A DNA stretch of 56,886 nucleotides. Origin: an uncultured Clostridia bacterium. GTDB lineage: Bacteria > Bacillota > Clostridia > Christensenellales > Pumilibacteraceae. The stretch lies in contig CANQFK010000009.1 of assembly GCA_947598585.1 (NCBI GenBank), forward strand, positions 1-56,886, read 5' to 3'. Below the pieces are notes generated by a model. It was not told the DNA's origin, searched no databases, and saw only the letters and a list, made by a program, of their open reading frames with translations. Both the position numbers and the translations under genes were made by a program. Positions 17,491 to 25,137 of this stretch are shown piece by piece; within the stretch, counting starts at the first letter, position 1; each line of letters starts with the position of its first letter.

Positions 17491-17807
17491 AAATGAACAT
17501 ATTATTGTAGCTTTTATTAAAGAGAAAGATCTCCATGAAAAACTCTTCTAAGAGGTTTGCAAAAAAATTGCGAAAGTAGTAAACTTATTGTACCTGAAAT
17601 TTTATCTTATGGCTGAAAAGGCAAGCTAAATCCCTTTGTTTCATTTCAAGGCTTCAAAAAACAACTAAGCAGTTGTCCGTGTAGTCAGAAAAGACAAATT
17701 TGCAGCCTATATTTCGATAAAAAAGGAAAAACCTCATAAAAAACTTATTCGTAAAGACAAAAAGGAAATAGAGTGTACCGCTCCCGTCCTCAAACACACA
17801 TACCGTA

Positions 17808-17841
17808 AACTATGCGTAAAAGACAGCTTTTACGCATAGTT
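17808..17841. repeat. Perfect 15-bp stem hairpin in the gene-free region
   Basis: AACTATGCGTAAAAG pairs perfectly with CTTTTACGCATAGTT around a 4-base loop (ACAG). There is no T run, so it is a poor terminator. It could be a remnant of a mobile element or the stem of an unknown RNA. Confidence 0.7.
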
Positions 17842-18086
17842 AAACGAAAAATAAGGGCAAATAGCAGGGCTGTCCGCAAAATCCTAATTACTTACGCGTT
17901 TTTTGATATTTTCATTCCGAATTGCAGCCGTTATATGTAATTATTATATGGATTTAAATTTATTTATCAGAAAGAATTGCAATTATCAAAAACTAATTAC
18001 TGATGACCGATCAAATATTATCGGCAATTATCAAAAAAGATAAGCTGAAATCGAAAAAACTTTTTGATTTTTATATTCTTATATGA

Positions 18087-18092
18087 TATAAT
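18087..18092 (+). promoter_or_regulatory. -10 box of the XerS-like gene
   Basis: TATAAT ends 6 bases before the ATG at 18099 with no ribosome site between, which implies a leaderless transcript. The -35 region is AT-rich and not consensus. Confidence 0.6.
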
Positions 18093-18098
18093 ATCACT

Positions 18099-19202
18099 AT
18101 GGAAAGCAAAAAAGATAATTTCTACGCCCAGCGTGACGAAAATAATTTAGCAAAGATAAAATCGATCTGTCAAGAACTGCCTTCTTATGTAAAAGAATTT
18201 ATTGTGGGGATCCAGATGCGAACGTCTACTCTTACAAGATTGAACTACGTTTACGATTTACGCATCTTTTATGATTATTTATCCAAAGAAGTCTTTCCGC
18301 AATTAAAGCCAAACGAGATCGAACTCGCCGATTTAGAACAACTTAAAGCGTTTGATATAGAATTATATATGGATTATCTTTCTTCTTACGAATTTAAAGG
18401 AAAAAGATATCAATGCGGCGAACGTGCCAAAGAACGTAAATTATGCTCTTTGAGATCGTTCTTTAAATACTTCTTTAACAAAGATCGCCTTTCGAGCAAC
18501 ATTTGTACAAAGGTCGACCTTCCCAAAAAACATGAAAAACCCATAATAAGGCTCGAATCGGACGAGGTCGTAAAACTGTTGGATCGCGCTGATTCGAATA
18601 CTCTGACAGACATAAGCAAGCGTGAAAACTCTTATCATGACATTACCCGCACTCGCGACGTCGCTATTTTGACTTTGTTTTTAGGCACGGGTATTCGTAT
18701 TTCGGAATTGGTCGGACTCAATCACGAAGATTTCGATTTCAGTATGAATAGCTTTTCGGTCACTCGCAAAGGCGGCAACAGATCGGTCCTGTATTTTACC
18801 GACGAGATCGCAAACGCTTTGAAAGCCTATTGCGCATGGCAGCAAGAGCAAATCGATGAGCAAAATGAGTTCGGATTGAAGATCGCGGATCAAAAAGCCA
18901 TGTTCTATTCTATCCAAGGTAAACGCATTTCGGTCAGAGCAGTTGAAAACCTTGTAAAAAAATACGCTAAACACATCACTCCGTTAAAAAAGATCACGCC
19001 GCACAAACTTCGAAGCACTTTCGGCACCGAACTTTATCACAACACTCAGGACATTTACGTCGTCGCCGCAGTTTTGGGTCATAAGGATATAAACACCACA
19101 AGACGCCACTATGCCGCTACAAGCGAAGATATAAAACGAAGAGCCGCTCGTTCGGTCAAACTCCGTGATGACAGCGACAAAAATGACGATGACACCAAAT
19201 AG
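18099..19202 (+). CDS. XerS-like tyrosine recombinase
   Basis: A 367-aa site-specific recombinase. The catalytic residues are complete: Arg200 (GTGIRISE), Lys224 (TRKGG), His302 and Arg305 (PHKLRSTFG), His328 (LGHKD) and Tyr338 (RRHYAA). The long N-terminal core-binding domain (about 25-140) and overall length match the XerS type used as a single chromosome-dimer resolvase in streptococci, rather than XerC/XerD of about 300 aa. HKLRST replaces the usual HxLRHT. It may be the chromosomal Xer recombinase of this organism. It stands alone, between the gene-free stretch and the PadR gene. No dif site could be identified with confidence. Confidence 0.88.
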   Translation: MESKKDNFYAQRDENNLAKIKSICQELPSYVKEFIVGIQMRTSTLTRLNYVYDLRIFYDYLSKEVFPQLKPNEIELADLEQLKAFDIELYMDYLSSYEFKGKRYQCGERAKERKLCSLRSFFKYFFNKDRLSSNICTKVDLPKKHEKPIIRLESDEVVKLLDRADSNTLTDISKRENSYHDITRTRDVAILTLFLGTGIRISELVGLNHEDFDFSMNSFSVTRKGGNRSVLYFTDEIANALKAYCAWQQEQIDEQNEFGLKIADQKAMFYSIQGKRISVRAVENLVKKYAKHITPLKKITPHKLRSTFGTELYHNTQDIYVVAAVLGHKDINTTRRHYAATSEDIKRRAARSVKLRDDSDKNDDDTK

Positions 19203-19240
19203 CGATATTTGAGCCGCCTTATGCCCAATATTTTGTATTA

Positions 19241-19298
19241 TTATGTCTAACATAGATAAAAATTTTTTATAATTTCCTATTTTTTATGTCAGACATAA
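19241..19298. promoter_or_regulatory. Paired palindromic operators upstream of the PadR gene
   Basis: TTATGTCTAACATAG (19241-19255) and TTATGTCAGACATAA (19284-19298) are ATGT-N3-ACAT palindromes spaced 43 bp apart, about four helical turns. The second ends 10 bases before the -35 box. PadR regulators often bind ATGT/ACAT dyads, although usually with a longer spacer, so autoregulation is plausible. Confidence 0.55.
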
Positions 19299-19308
19299 TA
19301 CTAAATAT

Positions 19309-19337
19309 TTGACAATTTTTTTTGTGTATTGTATAAT
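19309..19337 (+). promoter_or_regulatory. Consensus promoter of the PadR gene
   Basis: TTGACA, a 17-base spacer and TATAAT: a perfect sigma-A consensus, with expected start at about 19344 and a leader of about 36 bases. Confidence 0.88.
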
Positions 19338-19379
19338 GTAGTAGCTGATAAATAAATTTATTTGTTGCATGAGGTTAAT

Positions 19380-21614
19380 GTGAATCAAAACGAAGAAATA
19401 AATTCTATAAACAGCGACTTGATCCGTGGGCATATCGATACGATTATCCTGAAAGCGTTGCAAGCCGGCGACAGATACGGTTATGATATCATCAAGGAGA
19501 TCGAGCATAAAAGCGGAGGTCAATATGTTATTAAGCAGCCTACTCTATACAGCTGCTTGAAACGTTTGGAAGTCCAAGGCTTTGTAAAATCTTATTGGGG
19601 TACCAAATCTATCGGCGGTCGTAAAAAATATTTTACTCTTACCGAGCTGGGCAAAGAGTTGTTTTTGCGCAACAAGAGCGATTGGGACTATTCGCGCGAC
19701 GTCATAAACAAATTGATCTCGGACGATGATTACTCCGCGGCTTATCCTGCTCAAACCGATAACGTCGAAGAAAATGACACCGCTATGGAAACGCCCGTTA
19801 TTGCTTCGGAGGACATGCCCTCAAATGAGAGCGATAATGAGAACGAAATCGTTTCCGAAAACGACGAGGAGTCCGAACCGCCTATCATCAATGCGGATAC
19901 ATACAATGCCGTTGTCAATGAGGCGACCGAGGAAGAGGAACTTATTGAGACCGAAATAACCGACGACGGGTACAAACAGCTTTCCTTGTTCGATATAAAC
20001 GAAGAGCCTCTCCCGCTTTCGGATACGGAACAGAATCAAAACGTTATCGACTCTGTTATCGAGGACGATAAAACCGATTTCATCGACGAAGTTTACGGAA
20101 AGCAAAGTCAGGAAAGCTATCTCAGCAATGTCGGCAATGCAAAATACGAGCCGCCTCAGAGTAACGATATCATAGACGTAAACGACTATTTTACGGATAT
20201 CAACGAATATGATTATTCCGAGGAAGAAACAGCCGCGTCCGCAGCGTCGATGAACGAGGAAGATCCTGCGATTATTCTTCCGCCACCCGAGCCCGAGGCA
20301 CAACCCGAACCCATAGTCGATGACGGCATAGTTTTGCCGCCCGAACCCGAGGAGCCGGAAACCGTATCGGAAGTTTTGTCCGACGACGCAGTTGTTCTGC
20401 CTATGCAGGAATTACCGCAGGACGAGCCTGTTGAGGACGACGCAGTCGTATTGCCCATGCAGGAGTTGCCACAGGACGAGCCTGTTGAGGACGATGCAGT
20501 CGTTCTGCCCATGCAGGAGTTGCCACAGGAAGAACCTGTTGAGGACGACGCTGTCGTATTGCCCATGCAGGATGACAGCCCGTCGATAATAAATGACGAC
20601 GCCAAGATCCTGCCTCCCCCCGATGAAGAGGAACAATACGGCGACGCAAAGATCTTGCCGCGTGAAGAAGAGGTCGATAACGACCTTAAAGTTGAGGAGC
20701 GATCGGAAGAAAAGAATGACGCAGTCGTTTTGCCTATGCAGGAGTTGCCTTCCGAAGATACGCAGAAGTCCGATAATAAGACCATATTCTTGGGTTACAA
20801 CGACAGCTTATCCGATCTGAATGAAAACGCTTCCATAATAGATAAGGAATATCGCGACGTCATCAATAAACTCATATCCGACAACATAGTCAATTCGGAC
20901 TTTGAGCAGCAACCTGTCAAAGATATCGATTATACCAACGTCAAATATTATAAACAGGAAGAAAAACCGCAAAACAATGATCTGCCGTTGATCGAAGAAG
21001 AACCGCCCGTTATCCGCGAACCTATCGAGGAGCGACCGACGGAACCTGTAAAGGAAGAGATCGATCAAAGCAACAACTATGTATCGGAAACTAAAAACGA
21101 TGTCGATCTGAGAGTACATAATCAAAATACCGTTAAATCTTACAATAACAAGCATTATTATTACAGTAATCGATTAAGGTTGTTACAATGCGGAATATTG
21201 TTCGCTATAATGATCTTGGAGATCGCAATTTGTTTCTATTCGATCGAAGTGGTTCATAACGGAATGAAGATAACGAGTTTGAATCTTGCGCTCTACATAA
21301 TAGCGGTCGCAATTGCCGCGCTCTTCCCCATCGTTTCGTTCTTTATGGCAAGTTCGAATTATTACAAACGAAAACGGATAAATTACAGCGGAAGAAGCAG
21401 CGCTATATTCTCTGTGTCGGCAACATTGTTATTATCGCTCATTGTGTTCTTTGCAAACGTTTACGGCGGATTGTTGATAAAAGATATAAACAATTACTTA
21501 TCATCGCTGATTATGCCTATCGTACTCTCTACAAACGTGATCGTAAATGCGATAATATTCCACTGTTTGTATAAGTCGGGCAAATATAATGTCAATGAAG
21601 AAGATTTGAAATAA
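19380..21614 (+). CDS. PadR-type regulator fused to an acidic repeat region and a membrane domain
   Basis: A 744-aa protein. Residues about 12-95 are a PadR winged helix (LQAGDRYGYDIIKEIE, QPTLYSCLKRLEVQG, GRKKYFTLTELG). Residues about 115-580 are very acidic and probably disordered, including four tandem 18-residue units (DDAVVLPMQELPQDEPVE type) at 20382-20573 and a fifth diverged copy near 20720. The C-terminus (about 595-735) has four transmembrane helices and a short tail. The start GTG at 19380 is chosen for GAGG five bases upstream; no ATG fits. PadR proteins are normally about 100-200 aa and soluble, so a membrane-tethered version with a long spacer suggests a receptor-like regulator acting from the membrane. 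No frameshift is seen. Confidence 0.88.
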   Translation: MNQNEEINSINSDLIRGHIDTIILKALQAGDRYGYDIIKEIEHKSGGQYVIKQPTLYSCLKRLEVQGFVKSYWGTKSIGGRKKYFTLTELGKELFLRNKSDWDYSRDVINKLISDDDYSAAYPAQTDNVEENDTAMETPVIASEDMPSNESDNENEIVSENDEESEPPIINADTYNAVVNEATEEEELIETEITDDGYKQLSLFDINEEPLPLSDTEQNQNVIDSVIEDDKTDFIDEVYGKQSQESYLSNVGNAKYEPPQSNDIIDVNDYFTDINEYDYSEEETAASAASMNEEDPAIILPPPEPEAQPEPIVDDGIVLPPEPEEPETVSEVLSDDAVVLPMQELPQDEPVEDDAVVLPMQELPQDEPVEDDAVVLPMQELPQEEPVEDDAVVLPMQDDSPSIINDDAKILPPPDEEEQYGDAKILPREEEVDNDLKVEERSEEKNDAVVLPMQELPSEDTQKSDNKTIFLGYNDSLSDLNENASIIDKEYRDVINKLISDNIVNSDFEQQPVKDIDYTNVKYYKQEEKPQNNDLPLIEEEPPVIREPIEERPTEPVKEEIDQSNNYVSETKNDVDLRVHNQNTVKSYNNKHYYYSNRLRLLQCGILFAIMILEIAICFYSIEVVHNGMKITSLNLALYIIAVAIAALFPIVSFFMASSNYYKRKRINYSGRSSAIFSVSATLLLSLIVFFANVYGGLLIKDINNYLSSLIMPIVLSTNVIVNAIIFHCLYKSGKYNVNEEDLK
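20382..20573 (+). repeat. 54-bp tandem repeat inside the PadR-fusion gene
   Basis: Units start at 20382, 20436, 20490 and 20544 (the last partial), each encoding 18 residues and highly similar in DNA, so copy number could vary by slippage without breaking the frame. Confidence 0.85.
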
Positions 21615-21629
21615 ACAAGGTTTTGTTAC

Positions 21630-21661
21630 AAAAAAGACGGCAATTGTATGTCGTCTTTTTT
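21630..21661 (+). terminator. Intrinsic terminator after the PadR-fusion gene
   Basis: AAAAAAGACG pairs with CGTCTTTTTT around a 12-base loop. Because T runs exist on both strands it may also help end the convergent clpX transcript. Confidence 0.85.
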
Positions 21662-21710
21662 CTGTATAAATATAAACACACCCGAACCACGAATGTGTTT
21701 ACTTTATTAT

Positions 21711-22934
21711 TTATACTGCTTTTTTCTTTGATATGATCTTAGGCGGATAGGATTTCAATATGCAATCTTTACCTACTATGATCTTTCCGACATCGCCTTT
21801 TGACGGCGCAGAATACATTATGTCCGTCATGCAATTTTCGATTATGGATCGCAACCCTCTTGCGCCCGTTTTCAACGCTATGGCTTTATCCGCGATCGCT
21901 TCAAGACAACCGTCTTCGAAAGTAAGTTCGATACCGTCCATTTCCATAAGTTTTTTGTATTGCTTTATAAGTGCGTCCTTAGGCTCGCAAAGTATTCTTA
22001 TAAGGTCGGATTTTTCGAGCGCGTCCAAACTTACCGTAACGGGTATTCTGCCCACAAATTCGGGTATTAAGCCGTATTTGATAAGGTCGGTGGGCTGTAT
22101 AGATTCGTTGGTGAGTTTAATCGCCTCCGATAATTGTGCTCCGAACCCGAGAGATTTGTTTTGAGTTCGTTTTTCTATTATCTTGTCAAGTCCCACAAAG
22201 GCGCCGCCGAATATGAATAAAATATTTGTTGTGTCGATCTGAATGAATTCCTGTTGAGGATGCTTTCGTCCGCCTTGCGGTGGAACATTTGCGATCGTAC
22301 TTTCAACTATTTTAAGCAACGCTTGCTGTACGCCCTCACCCGAAACATCACGCGTAATACTTACGTTTTCGCTTTTTCGTGCGATCTTATCTATCTCGTC
22401 TATATAAATTATTCCCTTTTCGGCTTTCTTTACGTCATAGTCTGCATTCTGAATGAGTTTTAAGAGAATGTTTTCGACGTCCTCTCCGACATAACCGGCT
22501 TCTGTAAGCGTCGTAGCGTCCGCAACGGCGAACGGTACGTTAAGTATGCGTGACAGAGTCTGGGCAAGCAACGTCTTTCCGCTGCCTGTTGGACCCAACA
22601 TAAGGATATTTGTCTTTTTAAGTTCCATATCATCCTTTTCGTTCGCACGGGCAAGGTTGTAATTTACGCGCTTATAATGGTTGTATACGGCGACCGACAA
22701 AACCTTTTTGGCAGCTTCCTGACCTACAATATATTCGTCAAGGCGAGCCTTGATCTCCATAGGTTTGGGCAAGTTGAAAGAACAGCTATCCTCTTTTTCT
22801 TTCATGTGAAATTCATTGCTGCAAATTTCGGTACAATCCTTGCAAATATAAACATTATTAGGTCCGTGTATCAGATCTACCGCCGACTCAGGTCTACCGC
22901 AAAAAGAACATTTCGGTCCCATATTATAATTCAA
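21711..22934 (-). CDS. clpX: ATP-dependent Clp protease ATP-binding subunit ClpX
   Basis: A 407-aa AAA+ unfoldase that feeds tagged proteins to ClpP. The N-terminal C4 zinc finger (CSFCGRPE...CKDC), Walker A GPTGSGKT, Walker [11 protein letters not shown], the pore loop region GYVGEDVE, and the sensor-2 GARGLRSI are all present. The start is a TTG at 22934, chosen because AGGAGG lies 7 bases upstream; the ATG at 22922 would be too far. It is the last gene of tig-clpP-clpX, with a 12-base gap after clpP. Confidence 0.97.
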   Translation of the reverse strand: MNYNMGPKCSFCGRPESAVDLIHGPNNVYICKDCTEICSNEFHMKEKEDSCSFNLPKPMEIKARLDEYIVGQEAAKKVLSVAVYNHYKRVNYNLARANEKDDMELKKTNILMLGPTGSGKTLLAQTLSRILNVPFAVADATTLTEAGYVGEDVENILLKLIQNADYDVKKAEKGIIYIDEIDKIARKSENVSITRDVSGEGVQQALLKIVESTIANVPPQGGRKHPQQEFIQIDTTNILFIFGGAFVGLDKIIEKRTQNKSLGFGAQLSEAIKLTNESIQPTDLIKYGLIPEFVGRIPVTVSLDALEKSDLIRILCEPKDALIKQYKKLMEMDGIELTFEDGCLEAIADKAIALKTGARGLRSIIENCMTDIMYSAPSKGDVGKIIVGKDCILKSYPPKIISKKKAV

Positions 22935-22946
22935 ATATTTATCCTC

Positions 22947-23540
22947 CTACGATCTTTTATCGTATATCGCGTCTATAAGCCCATATTCGAGAGCTTCTTC
23001 GGCGCTCATATAATTATCTCTGTCGACATCGCGTTCGACTTTTTCAACAGACTGTCCGCAGTTTTCGGCGAGAATTTTGATCATTTTTTCTTTTGTTCTC
23101 ATAATATGTTTGGCTACGATTTCGATATCGCTTGCCTGCCCTTGCGCACCGCCCAAAGGTTGGTGGATCATGACTTCGCTGTTACGCAAAGCAAATCGTT
23201 TACCTTTGGCGCCCGACGAAAGCAGAAACGCGCCCATAGACGCCGCCATACCTACGCAAACCGTGCTTACGTCGCACTTGATATAGTTCATGGTGTCGTA
23301 TATTCCCATGCCGGCAGTAACGCTTCCTCCGGGGCTGTTGATATAAAGACAAATATCCTTGTCGGCGTCCTTGCTTTCAAGATAAATGAGTTGCGCGATC
23401 ACTATATTGGCAGACGTATCGTCTATTTCGCCCGAGAGGAACACTATTCTGTCCTCTAACAGTCTTGAATAAATGTCATACGATCTTTCGCCGCGATCGA
23501 GTTGCTCAACAACCATAGGTACTAATTGATTTTTGATCAT
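22947..23540 (-). CDS. clpP: ATP-dependent Clp protease proteolytic subunit ClpP
   Basis: A 197-aa serine protease that assembles into a tetradecamer and works with ClpX. The catalytic Ser lies in GMAASMGA, the His in MIHQPLGG, and the Asp follows in the C-terminal third. Two ATGs, 23546 and 23540, are possible; 23540 (MIKNQLVP) has the better spacing to AGGAG. Length is normal. Confidence 0.96.
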   Translation of the reverse strand: MIKNQLVPMVVEQLDRGERSYDIYSRLLEDRIVFLSGEIDDTSANIVIAQLIYLESKDADKDICLYINSPGGSVTAGMGIYDTMNYIKCDVSTVCVGMAASMGAFLLSSGAKGKRFALRNSEVMIHQPLGGAQGQASDIEIVAKHIMRTKEKMIKILAENCGQSVEKVERDVDRDNYMSAEEALEYGLIDAIYDKRS

Positions 23541-23564
23541 TGCCATTCTCCTGTTAATTATATA

Positions 23565-24995
23565 CTATTTTGTTTCGGATTTTTTTGTTCTCTTTACTTT
23601 CGGTTTTTCTTCTTTTAAAGTATCTTCTTTTACTTCTTCCGATTTGGCTTTGGATTCGCTTTTTTCGGATTTTTTAGTTTCTTCCGCCTTTTTGGATTTG
23701 TTTGCGGGCTTAGTGAACGTATTGTTGTCCATAAGGAACTTTGTCAGTTTATCCATGGCGATCTGATGTTTGAAATATTCGGTTTGACCACTCTTCTTGA
23801 TATCCTCAGCAGACATTTTGCCTCCCTCGGCAAATTGATTTATCCTGTCCTCGATTTCCTTATCCGTAACTTCGATCTTTCCGTTTGCTTCGAGTTCTTT
23901 CATAAGGGCTTCGATGACCAATCTGGTCTTTACGGAAGTGAGCGCGTCGTTGCGACGTTCCTGCTTGAATTCCTCTACGCTCGAACCCGTATATTTGAAG
24001 TAGTCCTCGATTTTAAGTCCGCTCGCCTGCAATCTGTAAGCTAAATCGTTGAGTTCATAGTTGAGTTCGGTTTCCACCATGCAGTCGGGAACGGTAAATT
24101 CGGCATTTGCCACTACCGCTTCTATGATATTGTTTTCGTCCGCTATGCGCGCGCGATTTTTAGCGTCCTCTTTAAGTTGCTTTTCAACATCTTTTTTATA
24201 TTCGGCAAATGTTTCATACGGACCCATTTCCTGAGCGAAATCGTCTGTTTCTTCGGGAACTTGTTCCACAACGCCGGAATGTACCTTTACGGTAAATATC
24301 GCGTCTTTGCCGGCAAGTTCTTTTGCATGATATTCTTCGGGGAACTTTACCGAAATGTCCTTGGTTTCGCCGATGTTCATGCCAATAAGCTGCTCTTCGA
24401 ATCCGGGTATAAAGGTTTTGCTGCCAATGACGAGTTCCTGCTTTTCAGCCGTTCCGCCGTCGAATTTTTTGCCGTTCACCTTTCCGCTGTAATCGATCGT
24501 AAGTTTATCGCCGTCTTGAACGGGTCTGTCTTTGATCTCGATTTTACGCGTATGAGCCTTGCGATCGCGCTCTATTCTGGACTTGATCTCGTCCTGCTTA
24601 ACAGTATACTCAACTTTTTCCAAAATAATACCTGTGTAAGCGCCGAGCTTGACTTCGGGTTTTAAGGTCACTTCGAGCGTGAACTTGATCTCTTTTTCAT
24701 CGAACTTTTCCACATCTACCTTAGGTTCGTCCACGGGATAGATCTCGGCATGTTCGTCAAGCGCCTTTGTGTAAGACTTTTTGATGCAATTGTTGATCGC
24801 ATCATCAAAGAAAACGCCTTTGCCGTAATAGTTCTCGATGATCTTGCGAGGCGCATGTCCTTTTCGGAATCCGGGTACGGTAAACCTGTTCTTGGACTTA
24901 AAGTAAACGTTGTTGATTTCTTCTTCCCATTCGTCGGGAAGTATCGTGAAGGTAAATTTTGCTTTTCCTTCCGACTTTTCTAATTCGTAATTCAT
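23565..24995 (-). CDS. tig: Trigger factor
   Basis: A 476-aa ribosome-associated chaperone and peptidyl-prolyl isomerase. The ribosome-binding loop (VPGFRKGHAPRKIIE) is near residue 40, the FKBP-type domain is at about 160-245 (DGDKLTIDYSGK), and a long helical C-terminal domain follows. The last 50 or so residues form an unusual Lys/Glu/Ser-rich tail that is absent from E. coli or B. subtilis trigger factor. AAAGGAG precedes the ATG. It is the first gene of the operon with clpP and clpX. Confidence 0.96.
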   Translation of the reverse strand: MNYELEKSEGKAKFTFTILPDEWEEEINNVYFKSKNRFTVPGFRKGHAPRKIIENYYGKGVFFDDAINNCIKKSYTKALDEHAEIYPVDEPKVDVEKFDEKEIKFTLEVTLKPEVKLGAYTGIILEKVEYTVKQDEIKSRIERDRKAHTRKIEIKDRPVQDGDKLTIDYSGKVNGKKFDGGTAEKQELVIGSKTFIPGFEEQLIGMNIGETKDISVKFPEEYHAKELAGKDAIFTVKVHSGVVEQVPEETDDFAQEMGPYETFAEYKKDVEKQLKEDAKNRARIADENNIIEAVVANAEFTVPDCMVETELNYELNDLAYRLQASGLKIEDYFKYTGSSVEEFKQERRNDALTSVKTRLVIEALMKELEANGKIEVTDKEIEDRINQFAEGGKMSAEDIKKSGQTEYFKHQIAMDKLTKFLMDNNTFTKPANKSKKAEETKKSEKSESKAKSEEVKEDTLKEEKPKVKRTKKSETK

Positions 24996-25038
24996 ACTGC
25001 TCCTTTGCTAAATTATTCTTTTTATTTACGCGAAGTAT

Positions 25039-25067
25039 ATATTATCACAAACAAAATCTTTTGTCAA
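25039..25067 (-). promoter_or_regulatory. Promoter of the tig-clpP-clpX operon
   Basis: On the minus strand: TTGACA (25067-25062), a 17-base spacer and TAATAT (25044-25039). It is divergent from the rqcH promoter; the two -35 boxes are only 7 bases apart. Confidence 0.8.
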
Positions 25068-25074
25068 ATTTCTA

Positions 25075-25103
25075 TTGACTTAAATATCGTTTTTGATTAT
25101 AAT
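25075..25103 (+). promoter_or_regulatory. Promoter of rqcH
   Basis: TTGACT, a 17-base spacer and TATAAT. An in-frame ATG at 25108 lies only 4 bases after the -10, so transcription probably starts within it and translation uses the ATG at 25138. Confidence 0.78.
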
Positions 25104-25137
25104 AAAAATGAAAATTTACGGTAAAAAGCGAGATAAT

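Larger units (their letters stand above)
17379..18098. other. 720 bp without a recognisable gene
   Basis: No ORF of credible length with a ribosome site is visible on either strand. It contains copy 2 of the 20-bp repeat (17471-17490), a long perfect hairpin (17808-17841) and the promoter of the following recombinase. Short open stretches in the middle may be decayed coding sequence, but I recognise no protein in them. Confidence 0.6.

Noticed and set aside
19237..19298. dif site for the XerS-like recombinase
   Set aside because: The palindromes are 15 bp with a 3-base centre, not two 11-bp arms around about 6 bases, and they sit at a promoter, so an operator is more likely.
20213..20785. 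Ser/Gly-rich minus-strand frame opposite the PadR-fusion repeats
   Set aside because: It is the complement of the acidic tandem repeats, without a start site or signal; repeats make long antisense frames by chance.
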